Assembly: GCF_000688375.1 (NCBI RefSeq)
Contig: NZ_JIAF01000004.1
Coordinates: forward strand, 434,001-498,000
Direction: 5' to 3'
Origin: Prevotella sp. HUN102
Lineage (GTDB): Bacteria; Bacteroidota; Bacteroidia; Bacteroidales; Bacteroidaceae
DNA length: 64,000 bases
A model generated the notes under the pieces. It made no database searches. It was not told where the DNA came from and saw only the letters and a program-made list of their open reading frames with translations. This document shows, piece by piece, positions 1 to 6,913 of this stretch. Made by a program: the position numbers and the translations under genes. Position 1 is the first letter of the stretch. The number at the start of each line of letters is the position of its first letter.

Positions 1-1032
1 ACTGAAAATCCGAACTACGCTTTCTACCTTAGCAACAATATTGTACCAGTCTACAATACGCTGATGGCTACTCAAGTGAACATTGCCGACGGTGCTTCGG
101 AAGAAAAACTGCTCACCTACGACGCAAACGAACACACCGTTTACTTTGCGAACAATCAGAAATGGCCTGAAGTCTATGCGTGGGCGTGGGACGGCAACAA
201 CGAATCTCCCAATTATACTGGCGGCCATTGGCCCGGAACGAAGTGTACCAAGACGGATATGAAGACCAAGGAAGGCTACGAAATCTGGAAATGGACTTAT
301 ACGGACACTATGAGCGACAATTCAAAAATTTTGTTCAACATAGGAAATGACCAGACTAAGACAAGCGATCAGGACTTTATCAACGGTGGATACTACAACG
401 CCGGAGGCTTGACAGCAGAGGAAACTACGGCTATCAATTCGCTCATCGACCGCAATTTCACAGCCGGACAGCGCAGCACTATCTGCCTGCCGTTCAACCT
501 TTCTGCCGAAGAACTCAAGACACTCAACGGAAAGGTGTATGAACTGGAGAGCGAGAACAGCGGCGTGCTCCGCTTCCGTGAGGTGGATGTACTGGAAGCA
601 TACAAGCCTTACATCTTCGTAGCCAATGCAACAGGCAAGAGTATGCAGCCATTGAAGAACAAGGAATGGCTGAAGGGCAATCCCATTACCGTAACGAAAG
701 GCAATTTCTCGTTCAAGGGTACAATGGAGAAGATATCAGTGCGCCCCATCGCCTCGACAAACTATTTTGCCTACAATGCCGCTGACGGAAAATTCGTGAA
801 GGCCGGCAAGGAATACGGCATCAGCGTGAAGCCTACCGTCTGCTATTTCTACAGCAATTCGGATGCACACGCAAAGCAGATGGTGCTCGAAGACAAGGTA
901 AGCAACGCCATCGCAACCATAGAAGTGGAAACAACGGGCGACAATGCAACCTACAACATTGCCGGACAAAGAGTAGACGCGAACTACAAGGGCATCGTTA
1001 TCCGTAATGGCAAAAAGTTTGTGAACAGATAA
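1..1032 (+). CDS. C-terminal part of an exported starch-binding (CBM26-like) protein, probably an alpha-amylase
   Basis: The frame is open from base 1, so only the last 343 residues are visible and the true start lies upstream. Visible residues about 45-135 look like a family 26 starch-binding module: VYFANNQKWPEVYAWAWDG, then GGHWPGTKC and ILFNIGNDQTKTSDQDF, the W/Y-rich pattern of modules that bind alpha-glucans. A beta-rich region follows (TICLPFNLSAEEL). The protein ends in YNIAGQRV..KGIVIRNGKK, a tail common on exported Prevotella proteins and similar to Bacteroidetes secretion/sorting tails. Such modules are usually fused to GH13 amylases, so a surface or secreted starch-degrading enzyme is likely, but the catalytic domain is outside the window. 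A stem-loop follows the stop. Confidence 0.75.
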   Translation, partial: TENPNYAFYLSNNIVPVYNTLMATQVNIADGASEEKLLTYDANEHTVYFANNQKWPEVYAWAWDGNNESPNYTGGHWPGTKCTKTDMKTKEGYEIWKWTYTDTMSDNSKILFNIGNDQTKTSDQDFINGGYYNAGGLTAEETTAINSLIDRNFTAGQRSTICLPFNLSAEELKTLNGKVYELESENSGVLRFREVDVLEAYKPYIFVANATGKSMQPLKNKEWLKGNPITVTKGNFSFKGTMEKISVRPIASTNYFAYNAADGKFVKAGKEYGISVKPTVCYFYSNSDAHAKQMVLEDKVSNAIATIEVETTGDNATYNIAGQRVDANYKGIVIRNGKKFVNR

Positions 1033-1037
1033 AAAGC

Positions 1038-1087
1038 TGCTTTCAGGAAGACAGACCAATGTTTTTGGCTTGTCTTCCATAAAGCAG
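1038..1087 (+). terminator. Stem-loop after the starch-binding gene
   Basis: Two-part stem: CTGCTTT pairs with AAAGCAG and, inside it, GGAAGACA pairs with TGTCTTCC. The right arm is not followed by a T-run, so it may stabilise the 3' end or attenuate reading into the small peptide gene rather than fully terminate. Confidence 0.5.
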
Positions 1088-1118
1088 AGCCAATCAAAAA
1101 GACAGAGATTATATTTAG

Positions 1119-1310
1119 ATGAAGATGAAAAATAGAATAAAATATATTCAGCCGCAAATCAAATGCGTGGAACTTGATAACGAAACGATAATGGCAGCTT
1201 CCCCAATAACGCAAGACACGGATGAGGCAACCACACCGTCAGGTCCAATAGAAGCGGGAGGCAAGGAGACCGATATGTCTTTGAAGCCTTGGGAAGCATT
1301 TGAAGACTAA
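1119..1310 (+). CDS. Short peptide of unknown function (63 aa)
   Basis: A 63-residue protein with a basic N-terminus (MKMKNRIKYIQPQIK), then CVELDNETIMAAS, then a polar tail ending KPWEAFED. The layout Y..P.I..VEL.....MAAS near the start is one I recognise from many short, unassigned Prevotella/Bacteroides proteins, often near exported proteins. There is no signal peptide, membrane segment or known domain. The conserved front and variable, Thr/Gly/Pro-rich back resemble a leader plus core, but no modifying enzyme or transporter is visible next to it. An AT-rich TATATTTA just before the ATG resembles a -7 box. Function unknown. Confidence 0.6.
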   Translation: MKMKNRIKYIQPQIKCVELDNETIMAASPITQDTDEATTPSGPIEAGGKETDMSLKPWEAFED

Positions 1311-1596
1311 CGTTTAAACAAAAAACAAAAGTCTGAAACAGAAGAATACAAGGAAATCGACAGACAAGTATTCCGTAAAGAACAATACAGGAAAAGCAAG
1401 TTCTTTACAATTTTTCTCGTCTGCTGGTTTCCTTGTTTTTATTTAGTCTATCCTTGAATTAGATTTTATTTCCTTATGCAAGTTCAAGATAGCTCTATCG
1501 TGAAAAGAATCCGAATTGCCTTAATTTTTCAATGGTTGGAAATAACGTCTTTTCCTTGCTCTAAAGGAAGCGATAACGCCAACAAATACCGGGCAT

Positions 1597-1700
1597 AAAT
1601 TTACATACGGTCAGACGAAAATTTATATACGGTCGGAAATTTACGGGGAACCGTATAGAAAAACATTTATATACGGTTGGAAATTTTGGGCTAACCGTAT
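1597..1700. repeat. TACGGT/ACCGTA repeat array, 22/44-bp spacing
   Basis: Copies of TACGG lie at 1606, 1628 and 1672, separated by 22 and 44 bp. Reverse copies (CCGTA) lie at 1651 and 1695, 44 bp apart. They form two hairpin-capable units, ATACGGT(1627-1633)/ACCGTAT(1650-1656) and ATACGGTT(1671-1678)/AACCGTAT(1693-1700), whose centres are 44 bp apart. The array lies just past the 3' end of the minus-strand lipase gene. The remainder of 1311-1736 shows no gene. Confidence 0.7.
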
Positions 1701-1736
1701 GCTTTTTCAAGCCTTCCGGGCAACTCACTTGTTGGC

Positions 1737-2726
1737 TTATTCCGAACGCTGGCGTAGCTTCAGGCGTTCCTTCAACTGCATCAGTTCGTCGTGTTTTTCC
1801 TCGCCTGCCTTGCGTCCGATGTCAATCATATCTGCAATGGCACTCGGCTTGAAACTCGTAACGCCGTAATCGCCGAGGTCGGGATTGATGTAGATGTCGG
1901 TATTTCTGCAATTCTCGTTGTACTTCCGAATGTCGGGACGCTCTGCCAACCATTGCAAAACGCCTCCCAGATTCTTGAGAAAGGCGAACGGCGACTTGTA
2001 ATCGTCGTGCTTGTTCTGCGTCAGGTCGATGGCAATCACAATGTCGGCACCCATTCCCCGCACGATGTCTACGGGCAGATTGTTGATCATTCCTCCGTCC
2101 ACAAGCACCATCGAGTCCATCCGAACCGGTTTGAAGCCACCCGGAATAGCCATACTCGCACGCATATTCCGTGCCAGACTGTCCGCATCCAACACTACCT
2201 GCTTTCGCCTTTTGACATCGAAAGCCACACATTGGAAGGGAATCCGTTCCCTTCTGGATGCTTTTCCGCTATATACAGGCGCATTCGCCACCAAGGAATC
2301 AAGGAAGTTGTAGATACGGTCGCCGCGCAAAAGCCCGAAACCCTTGCGGGGAACATTCGCGCCCTTCTTTCTCCTGACCGGAAAACCGAAGAGATAATAC
2401 ACGCCGCCTTCCTCCTTCAGCACGCGGCCGACGAGCGTTGTGTCGCGGTCTGTCAGCAAAGCGAGCCAGTTCTGCGAACGGAACAGCGTGTCGAGGTCGT
2501 CCGCACGATAGCCCACGCTGTACAGTCCGCCCACTATCGAGCCGATACTCGTCCCTGCAATATAGTCAATTGGTATTCCGGCACGCTCTATTTCCTTGAG
2601 AACACCCACCTGCGTGGCACCTTTCGCACCGCCTCCTCCGAGCACCAAACCTATCTTCGGCCGCTGTGCAGGCATCGGCAGGACGCAGCCAAGAAGCAAA
2701 AACGACAATAATATTCTCTTAATCAT
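1737..2726 (-). CDS. Patatin-like phospholipase (exported)
   Basis: A 329-aa protein of the patatin/RssA lipid acyl hydrolase family. A signal peptide (MIKRILLSFLLLGCVLPMPAQ) precedes the oxyanion motif LGGGGAKGATQVGVL, the nucleophile elbow GTSIG and the second catalytic residue in LVDGGMINNLP, so the Ser-Asp dyad is intact. It lacks the C-terminal barrel of the larger PlpD-like proteins, so a periplasmic or inner-membrane-attached phospholipase is the simplest reading. The substrate cannot be read from sequence. A perfect TATATTTG box ends four bases before the ATG, so the message is probably leaderless, which supports this start. It is divergent from the pseudouridine synthase gene. Confidence 0.88.
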   Translation of the reverse strand: MIKRILLSFLLLGCVLPMPAQRPKIGLVLGGGGAKGATQVGVLKEIERAGIPIDYIAGTSIGSIVGGLYSVGYRADDLDTLFRSQNWLALLTDRDTTLVGRVLKEEGGVYYLFGFPVRRKKGANVPRKGFGLLRGDRIYNFLDSLVANAPVYSGKASRRERIPFQCVAFDVKRRKQVVLDADSLARNMRASMAIPGGFKPVRMDSMVLVDGGMINNLPVDIVRGMGADIVIAIDLTQNKHDDYKSPFAFLKNLGGVLQWLAERPDIRKYNENCRNTDIYINPDLGDYGVTSFKPSAIADMIDIGRKAGEEKHDELMQLKERLKLRQRSE

Positions 2727-2730
2727 AGGG

Positions 2731-2738
2731 CAAATATA
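2731..2738 (-). promoter_or_regulatory. -7 box of the patatin-like gene (leaderless)
   Basis: TATATTTG on the minus strand ends four bases before the ATG at 2726, placing the transcript start at or next to the start codon. Confidence 0.65.
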
Positions 2739-2859
2739 CTGCTTTTCGGCAATACTGACCGAGGAAAATGAGTTTTTTATAACTTATTTGCGATTGAAAA
2801 TCACTAACTTTGCAATGCCTCAGACATAAGAAGACAAGAAAACATTGCTATCAGCGCGT

Positions 2860-4515
2860 ATGAACGACAGACGATTCCATCATTTAGAAGCACGACCGGC
2901 TGCTCTCCAAGAGTTGCTCCGAGTGGATTTTCCCCTGCGCGAGGGCAAGATGTTCGGCATTCTGCTCGTCGAGAAAGACGGCGAACTGGGCTATTTACAG
3001 GCCTATTCCGGACAAATGGAGGGAATAAGCGAGGAGGAGTTCGTGCCGCCGGTGTTCGACTATCTGCAACCCGACGGCTATTTCAAGCAGCACGAAGCGG
3101 AAATATCGGACATCAACAGACGGATTGCCGACATTGAGTCGTCGGAAGCGTATTTGCAGGCGCAGCGCAATCTTGAAAATACAAGGAGAGAAGCCACGAT
3201 TGCCATCAATGCAAGAAAGGAAGAGATGGCAAGGGCAAAGGCATTGCGCGACAGACGGCGAGAATCGGGCGGCATCAGCGAGGAGGAGAGCCGGGAAATG
3301 ACCCGACAGAGCCAGTTTCTAAAAGCCGAAGTGCACCGTGCCAAAAAGCATTTTTCCGAACTTTTGTCGCAAGCCGAAGCTGAACTGACGGCTTTCGGTC
3401 TGCAACTCTCACGACTGAAAAGCTCACGCAAACAAAAGTCCGACCAGCTTCAGCGTTGGCTTTTCTCCCAGTTCGTGCTTCTCAATGCCGACGGACAAGC
3501 CAAGAATCTCCTCGATATATTCCACGACTATTACATCGAGAACAGTCCCGCACGCACCCGGATTGCCCAAAACGCCCCGTTCAACGCTCCTTCGGTAAAT
3601 GAAAAACTGGTCGGCGATGCGCTGTTGCCCCCATCCGGAGCCGGCGAATGCTGCGAACCCAAGCTCCTCCAATATGCCTTCCGCCACGGAATGAAAGCCC
3701 TCGAGATGGTTACTTTTTGGTTGGGACCGTCGCCGAAGAACGAAGTGCGGCAGCACGGACAGGTTTATCCTCCGTGCAACGGAAAGTGCAAGCCCATCCT
3801 CGACTGGATGCTGAAAGGCAGAAACATCTCTGTCTGTCAGCAGAACAACGCCGAAGCGCAGCCCTTAGAAGTGATTTACGAGGACGATGAAATCGCCGTC
3901 GTCAATAAACCGTCGGGTATGCTCTCCGTGCCCGGGCGAAGTTCGCAAGCGTCCGTTTACAGCATTATGAAGGAACGATGGGCTGATTGCGATAGTCCCG
4001 TCATTGTTCATCGGCTCGATATGGACACGAGCGGGCTGCTCATACTGGCGAAAGACAAGGCATCGCACGAGAATCTCCAGAAGCAATTCCTTGCACGAAC
4101 CGTGAAGAAACGCTACGTGGCACTCCTTCCGCACTCCGTTCTCGACAGGAACGTGGCGCGCGAAGGCGTCATCAGTCTGCCGCTCCGCCCCGACGAGAAC
4201 GACCGTCCCCGACAAATCGTGGACTTTCAGAACGGAAAACCGGCCACGACGCTCTACCGTTTCATCGGCGAAGTTGCATTTGGCAAAGCACAGACAGAGA
4301 AAGCCGTCAAGATAGAACTCCAACCATTGACGGGCAGAACCCACCAACTGCGCGTGCATTGCGCCCACACTCTCGGACTCGGCACGCCCATCATCGGCGA
4401 TACGCTCTACGGCAAAAGCTCCGACCGGCTCTGTCTGCACGCCGAATCAATCGTATTCGTGCATCCGAAAACCGGCAGGGAAATGAAGTTTGAAGTGAAG
4501 AAATGGGAGAAATAA
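2860..4515 (+). CDS. RluA-family RNA pseudouridine synthase with long N-terminal extension
   Basis: The C-terminal third is an RluA-type pseudouridine synthase: VIYEDDEIAVVNKPSGMLSVPGR, then HRLDMDTSGLLILAKD with the catalytic Asp (codon at 4018-4020), and the closing GRTHQLRVHCAH. Ahead of it lie about 300 extra residues: an alpha/beta start, a charged Glu/Arg/Lys-rich coiled-coil (roughly residues 85-200) and a cysteine-containing stretch (PPCNGKCKPILDWML) just before the catalytic domain. It is about twice the size of a plain RluA enzyme. It isomerises uridine in rRNA or tRNA; the target site is not evident. An in-frame TTG at 2845 could add five residues; ATG 2860 is preferred. A TAACTTTG box lies at 2805-2812. 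Confidence 0.88.
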   Translation: MNDRRFHHLEARPAALQELLRVDFPLREGKMFGILLVEKDGELGYLQAYSGQMEGISEEEFVPPVFDYLQPDGYFKQHEAEISDINRRIADIESSEAYLQAQRNLENTRREATIAINARKEEMARAKALRDRRRESGGISEEESREMTRQSQFLKAEVHRAKKHFSELLSQAEAELTAFGLQLSRLKSSRKQKSDQLQRWLFSQFVLLNADGQAKNLLDIFHDYYIENSPARTRIAQNAPFNAPSVNEKLVGDALLPPSGAGECCEPKLLQYAFRHGMKALEMVTFWLGPSPKNEVRQHGQVYPPCNGKCKPILDWMLKGRNISVCQQNNAEAQPLEVIYEDDEIAVVNKPSGMLSVPGRSSQASVYSIMKERWADCDSPVIVHRLDMDTSGLLILAKDKASHENLQKQFLARTVKKRYVALLPHSVLDRNVAREGVISLPLRPDENDRPRQIVDFQNGKPATTLYRFIGEVAFGKAQTEKAVKIELQPLTGRTHQLRVHCAHTLGLGTPIIGDTLYGKSSDRLCLHAESIVFVHPKTGREMKFEVKKWEK

Positions 4516-4544
4516 ACACCCTATTTCGTCTTACAGCCCGTTTG

Positions 4545-4960
4545 TTTGTAAATATGCTTTACCGAAAAAAGGCTCTTGAAAATTTTCAATCTGGAGATTA
4601 AGAGCCGATTATTCCACGCTTGAGAAAGAAGAAAACGAAGAACAATCTGCATTCGTGCGAAGATTACAATACGGTTGTGCGAAGGTTGCAATGCGTTTGT
4701 GCGAAGAATGCAGTACAATCTTCGCACGAATATCACGCACTTCAGTGAAAAATAGGGTTATAAAAAGAACAAAAATCAAGGATAAATTGGTCTTTTCAGG
4801 AAGAATAGAAGAACGGATATTTTCCTCCGTTTGCAAGAAACATCATAGTATTCTTATTATCAGCACGTTATGAAAACGTCCAATAACGCTCATATTTGCC
4901 GACACGAAAATATTTTTTCAGAATATCGCCTTATTTTCGAGCCTTTTGTAAAGATTATTC
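4545..4960. repeat. Long phased-palindrome element, copy 1
   Basis: Bounded by TTTGTAAA at 4545 and again at 4945. Four sites of the type TGTGCGAAG/CTTCGCACG are centred at 4658, 4680, 4702 and 4724, exactly 22 bp apart, the first 113 bp from the left end. No credible gene lies in 4516-5061. Two other copies at 23349 and 38607 share the same geometry. Confidence 0.75.
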
Positions 4961-5005
4961 ACGCCTTTCGGCTATGCCTGTGCACAAATATTTTTTCCCT
5001 GTTCG

Positions 5006-5037
5006 CTTGCATATATCCGAAAAAATAAGTACGTTTG
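5006..5037 (+). promoter_or_regulatory. Promoter of the DKNYY-repeat gene
   Basis: CTTG at 5006-5009, 20 nt, then TACGTTTG at 5030-5037. It overlaps an upstream in-frame ATG at 5035, which therefore cannot be the start. Confidence 0.6.
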
Positions 5038-5061
5038 CACCATAACCAAACGATTACTGAA

Positions 5062-5706
5062 ATGAAAACAAACAGACCACTTAGGGCATTTGTCCGTCTG
5101 ACACTTGCCGTTGCTTTGCTCACAGCATCTGCCACTGACAGTTACGCACAGAATCTGCACAATGACTATTTTGCACAGAACGGCGTTATGTACTACCGAA
5201 ACCAACCGATGATGAACGTTGATTTCAGAAGTTTCATCGAACTGGGCTTCGGATACGCCAAAGACCGCTTCAATGTATATTACCAAGGACTGATTCTGGA
5301 ACACGTTGATCCGTTTACTTTCCGGCTGAAGCAGCCCGGCTACAATCCTGACGGCACTTATCATCCTTATGACAGACCATACCCGATGGGAGGCTATCAG
5401 GTAATGTCGAACAGCGTACTCTATAACGGACGGAAAATCAAGGATGCCAGCGCGTCCACTTTCAAGATACTGGAAGACGGCTATGCCAAGGACGCATTCG
5501 AGGCATACTATCTGGGCAACCGTATCAAGGACGCAAGTTCCAACTCGTTCCAATACCTCAGCGAGGGCTACGCCAAGGATGCGTTCAACGTGTACTATCT
5601 CGGAAAGGAAGTGAAGGATGCCAGTGCATCCACTTTCAAGGTGCTCGGCAACGGTTATGCCGAAGATGCCTTTGAAACCTTTTATCTCGGGAGGAAGATT
5701 GACTGA
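5062..5706 (+). CDS. Exported DKNYY-repeat protein
   Basis: A 214-residue protein with a signal peptide ending ..DSYAQ, so the mature form begins with Gln. After it come about five imperfect repeats built on GYAKDxFxxYYLGxxIKDASxSTF, the pattern of the DKNYY family of surface or periplasmic proteins. The third repeat is interrupted by a Pro/Tyr-rich insert (PDGTYHPYDRPYPMGGY). The repeats have no known enzymatic role and are thought to be structural or binding modules. The start at 5062 is set by the promoter, which overlaps the earlier ATG. It stands alone, followed by a terminator-like hairpin. Confidence 0.8.
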   Translation: MKTNRPLRAFVRLTLAVALLTASATDSYAQNLHNDYFAQNGVMYYRNQPMMNVDFRSFIELGFGYAKDRFNVYYQGLILEHVDPFTFRLKQPGYNPDGTYHPYDRPYPMGGYQVMSNSVLYNGRKIKDASASTFKILEDGYAKDAFEAYYLGNRIKDASSNSFQYLSEGYAKDAFNVYYLGKEVKDASASTFKVLGNGYAEDAFETFYLGRKID

Positions 5707-5733
5707 GTTCGGGATAATCCTGAACTCATAGAT

Positions 5734-5815
5734 ACAAGGAAACAAGCGAACAAGGCTACAAGGATAATGCCTTATTCCATCAAAAACTTTATTTCCTTGC
5801 TCCTTGTTTCTTTTT
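5734..5815 (+). terminator. Terminator-like hairpin with ACAAG repeats
   Basis: GAAACAAG (5739-5746) pairs with CTTGTTTC (5803-5810), followed by TTTTT. The left side and loop carry ACAAG/AACAAG spaced nine bases apart. Confidence 0.5.
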
Positions 5816-5825
5816 AAAACAGCTT

Positions 5826-6662
5826 TTACAGGATATTCAAATACCGCTCGAGAGGAATGCCCCGGTTCTTGTCTTCATTGTCCTTGTTGAGGTCGATGAG
5901 CTGATAAATGCCGTCCATTGCCTTTTGCGTGCTGTCGATGAGCGATTCGTCGTCGAGCAAGTGTCCGATGAGAATAGCCGAAAAGATGTCGCCCGTACCC
6001 GGGAAATGCACAGGAATTTCTGTATAGGGAAGGTTGAAATAGGAATCTTCCTTGTGATTATATCCGATTACGGAGGGTTGTCCGTCTATGGGAATCGAAG
6101 TAATGAGCACGGACTTCGCACCGATGCCGCGCAGTTTGCCGAGCAGCGTCTTCGCTTCTTCCTCGCTGACGCCCTTTTCATTGAAAGGCGTGTCAGTAAG
6201 GTAGCACGATTCCGTGTAATTCGGGAAACAAAGGTCTGCCACGCTGATCATTTCACGCATCGAATTGATGGTGGCCGGCGTTACGCCGTTGTAGAGTTTG
6301 CCCTCATCGCCCATAATGGGATCCACGAAAATCATTGTGCCTAATTCGGCCTGTTCGCGGCAATAGGCTGAAATCAACTTTGCCTGACGCTCGGATGCGA
6401 TGAAGCCTGTGGCGATGGAATCGTAACGGAAGCCCAGTTCTTTCCATACCGGGAACACTTCCTTAATGTAGTCGGTCGTCTCGAGTATCTCGAATTTGCC
6501 GTAGTCCAGCGTGTTTGATACCAAAGCTGTGGGCAGATTGTAAACCGGGTGTCCGAGATAGGACAGGATAGGGAGCATTGCAGCCGTTGCCACCTTGCCG
6601 TATCCGGCCATATCGTTGATAAGAAGAATCTGTTTCTTGCGCATTGTCGTTGTTTTTTTCAT
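5826..6662 (-). CDS. pdxK: Pyridoxal/pyridoxamine kinase (PfkB/ribokinase fold)
   Basis: A 278-residue kinase that phosphorylates B6 vitamers to make pyridoxal 5'-phosphate. It begins KKQILLINDMAGYGKVA, has the family's PTALVSNT segment, FVDPIMGDEGKLY, and the anion-hole/catalytic segment FPGTGDIFSA with the catalytic Asp. Length matches PdxY/PdxK enzymes. The reading frame runs upstream to 6761, but that stretch covers the promoter, so MKKTTTMRKK at 6662 (or MRKK at 6644) is the likely start. Single gene in the B6 salvage pathway. The symbol could equally be pdxY. Confidence 0.88.
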   Translation of the reverse strand: MKKTTTMRKKQILLINDMAGYGKVATAAMLPILSYLGHPVYNLPTALVSNTLDYGKFEILETTDYIKEVFPVWKELGFRYDSIATGFIASERQAKLISAYCREQAELGTMIFVDPIMGDEGKLYNGVTPATINSMREMISVADLCFPNYTESCYLTDTPFNEKGVSEEEAKTLLGKLRGIGAKSVLITSIPIDGQPSVIGYNHKEDSYFNLPYTEIPVHFPGTGDIFSAILIGHLLDDESLIDSTQKAMDGIYQLIDLNKDNEDKNRGIPLERYLNIL

Positions 6663-6731
6663 ACCAAACTCATGCAAACTCGTGCTATGAGCATATATCC
6701 ATAGTGCGTCCGTATGCCGATGATGGGAATG

Positions 6732-6762
6732 CAAAGGTAGTGCAAACCGAAGGAAGAACAAA
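6732..6762 (-). promoter_or_regulatory. Promoter of the pyridoxal kinase gene
   Basis: Minus strand TTTG (6762-6759), 19 nt, TACCTTTG (6739-6732): a full match to the Bacteroidetes housekeeping promoter. Confidence 0.65.
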
Positions 6763-6805
6763 ATAAAATGCCGTGTTTTGAATGACGGAGCTGTGTTTTT
6801 AGCAT

Positions 6806-6842
6806 AAAAACACCGTACAGACAGATGCCATACGGTGTTTTT
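6806..6842 (-). terminator. Terminator of the TonB receptor gene
   Basis: AAAAACACCGTA (6806-6817) pairs perfectly with TACGGTGTTTTT (6831-6842). Read on the minus strand the stem ends in a T-run, fitting the receptor gene that ends at 6914. Confidence 0.8.
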
Positions 6843-6913
6843 GGAAATGGCAATCGGATAAAATCGACTGCCATTCTCTTTTTTATAGAGAAACTATGAT
6901 TGAAGTATCGGGA

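Noticed and set aside
1791..2711. 306-aa plus-strand frame opposite the lipase gene
   Set aside because: Shadow frame; the minus strand has signal peptide, GTSIG and DGG motifs.
4655..4873. Plus- and minus-strand frames of 70-75 aa inside the long element
   Set aside because: They are produced by the absence of stops in the phased repeats and are not shared between copies.
5035..5061. Earlier ATG for the DKNYY gene
   Set aside because: The ATG at 5035 lies inside the predicted -7 box, and starting there would put nine extra residues in front of a good signal peptide.
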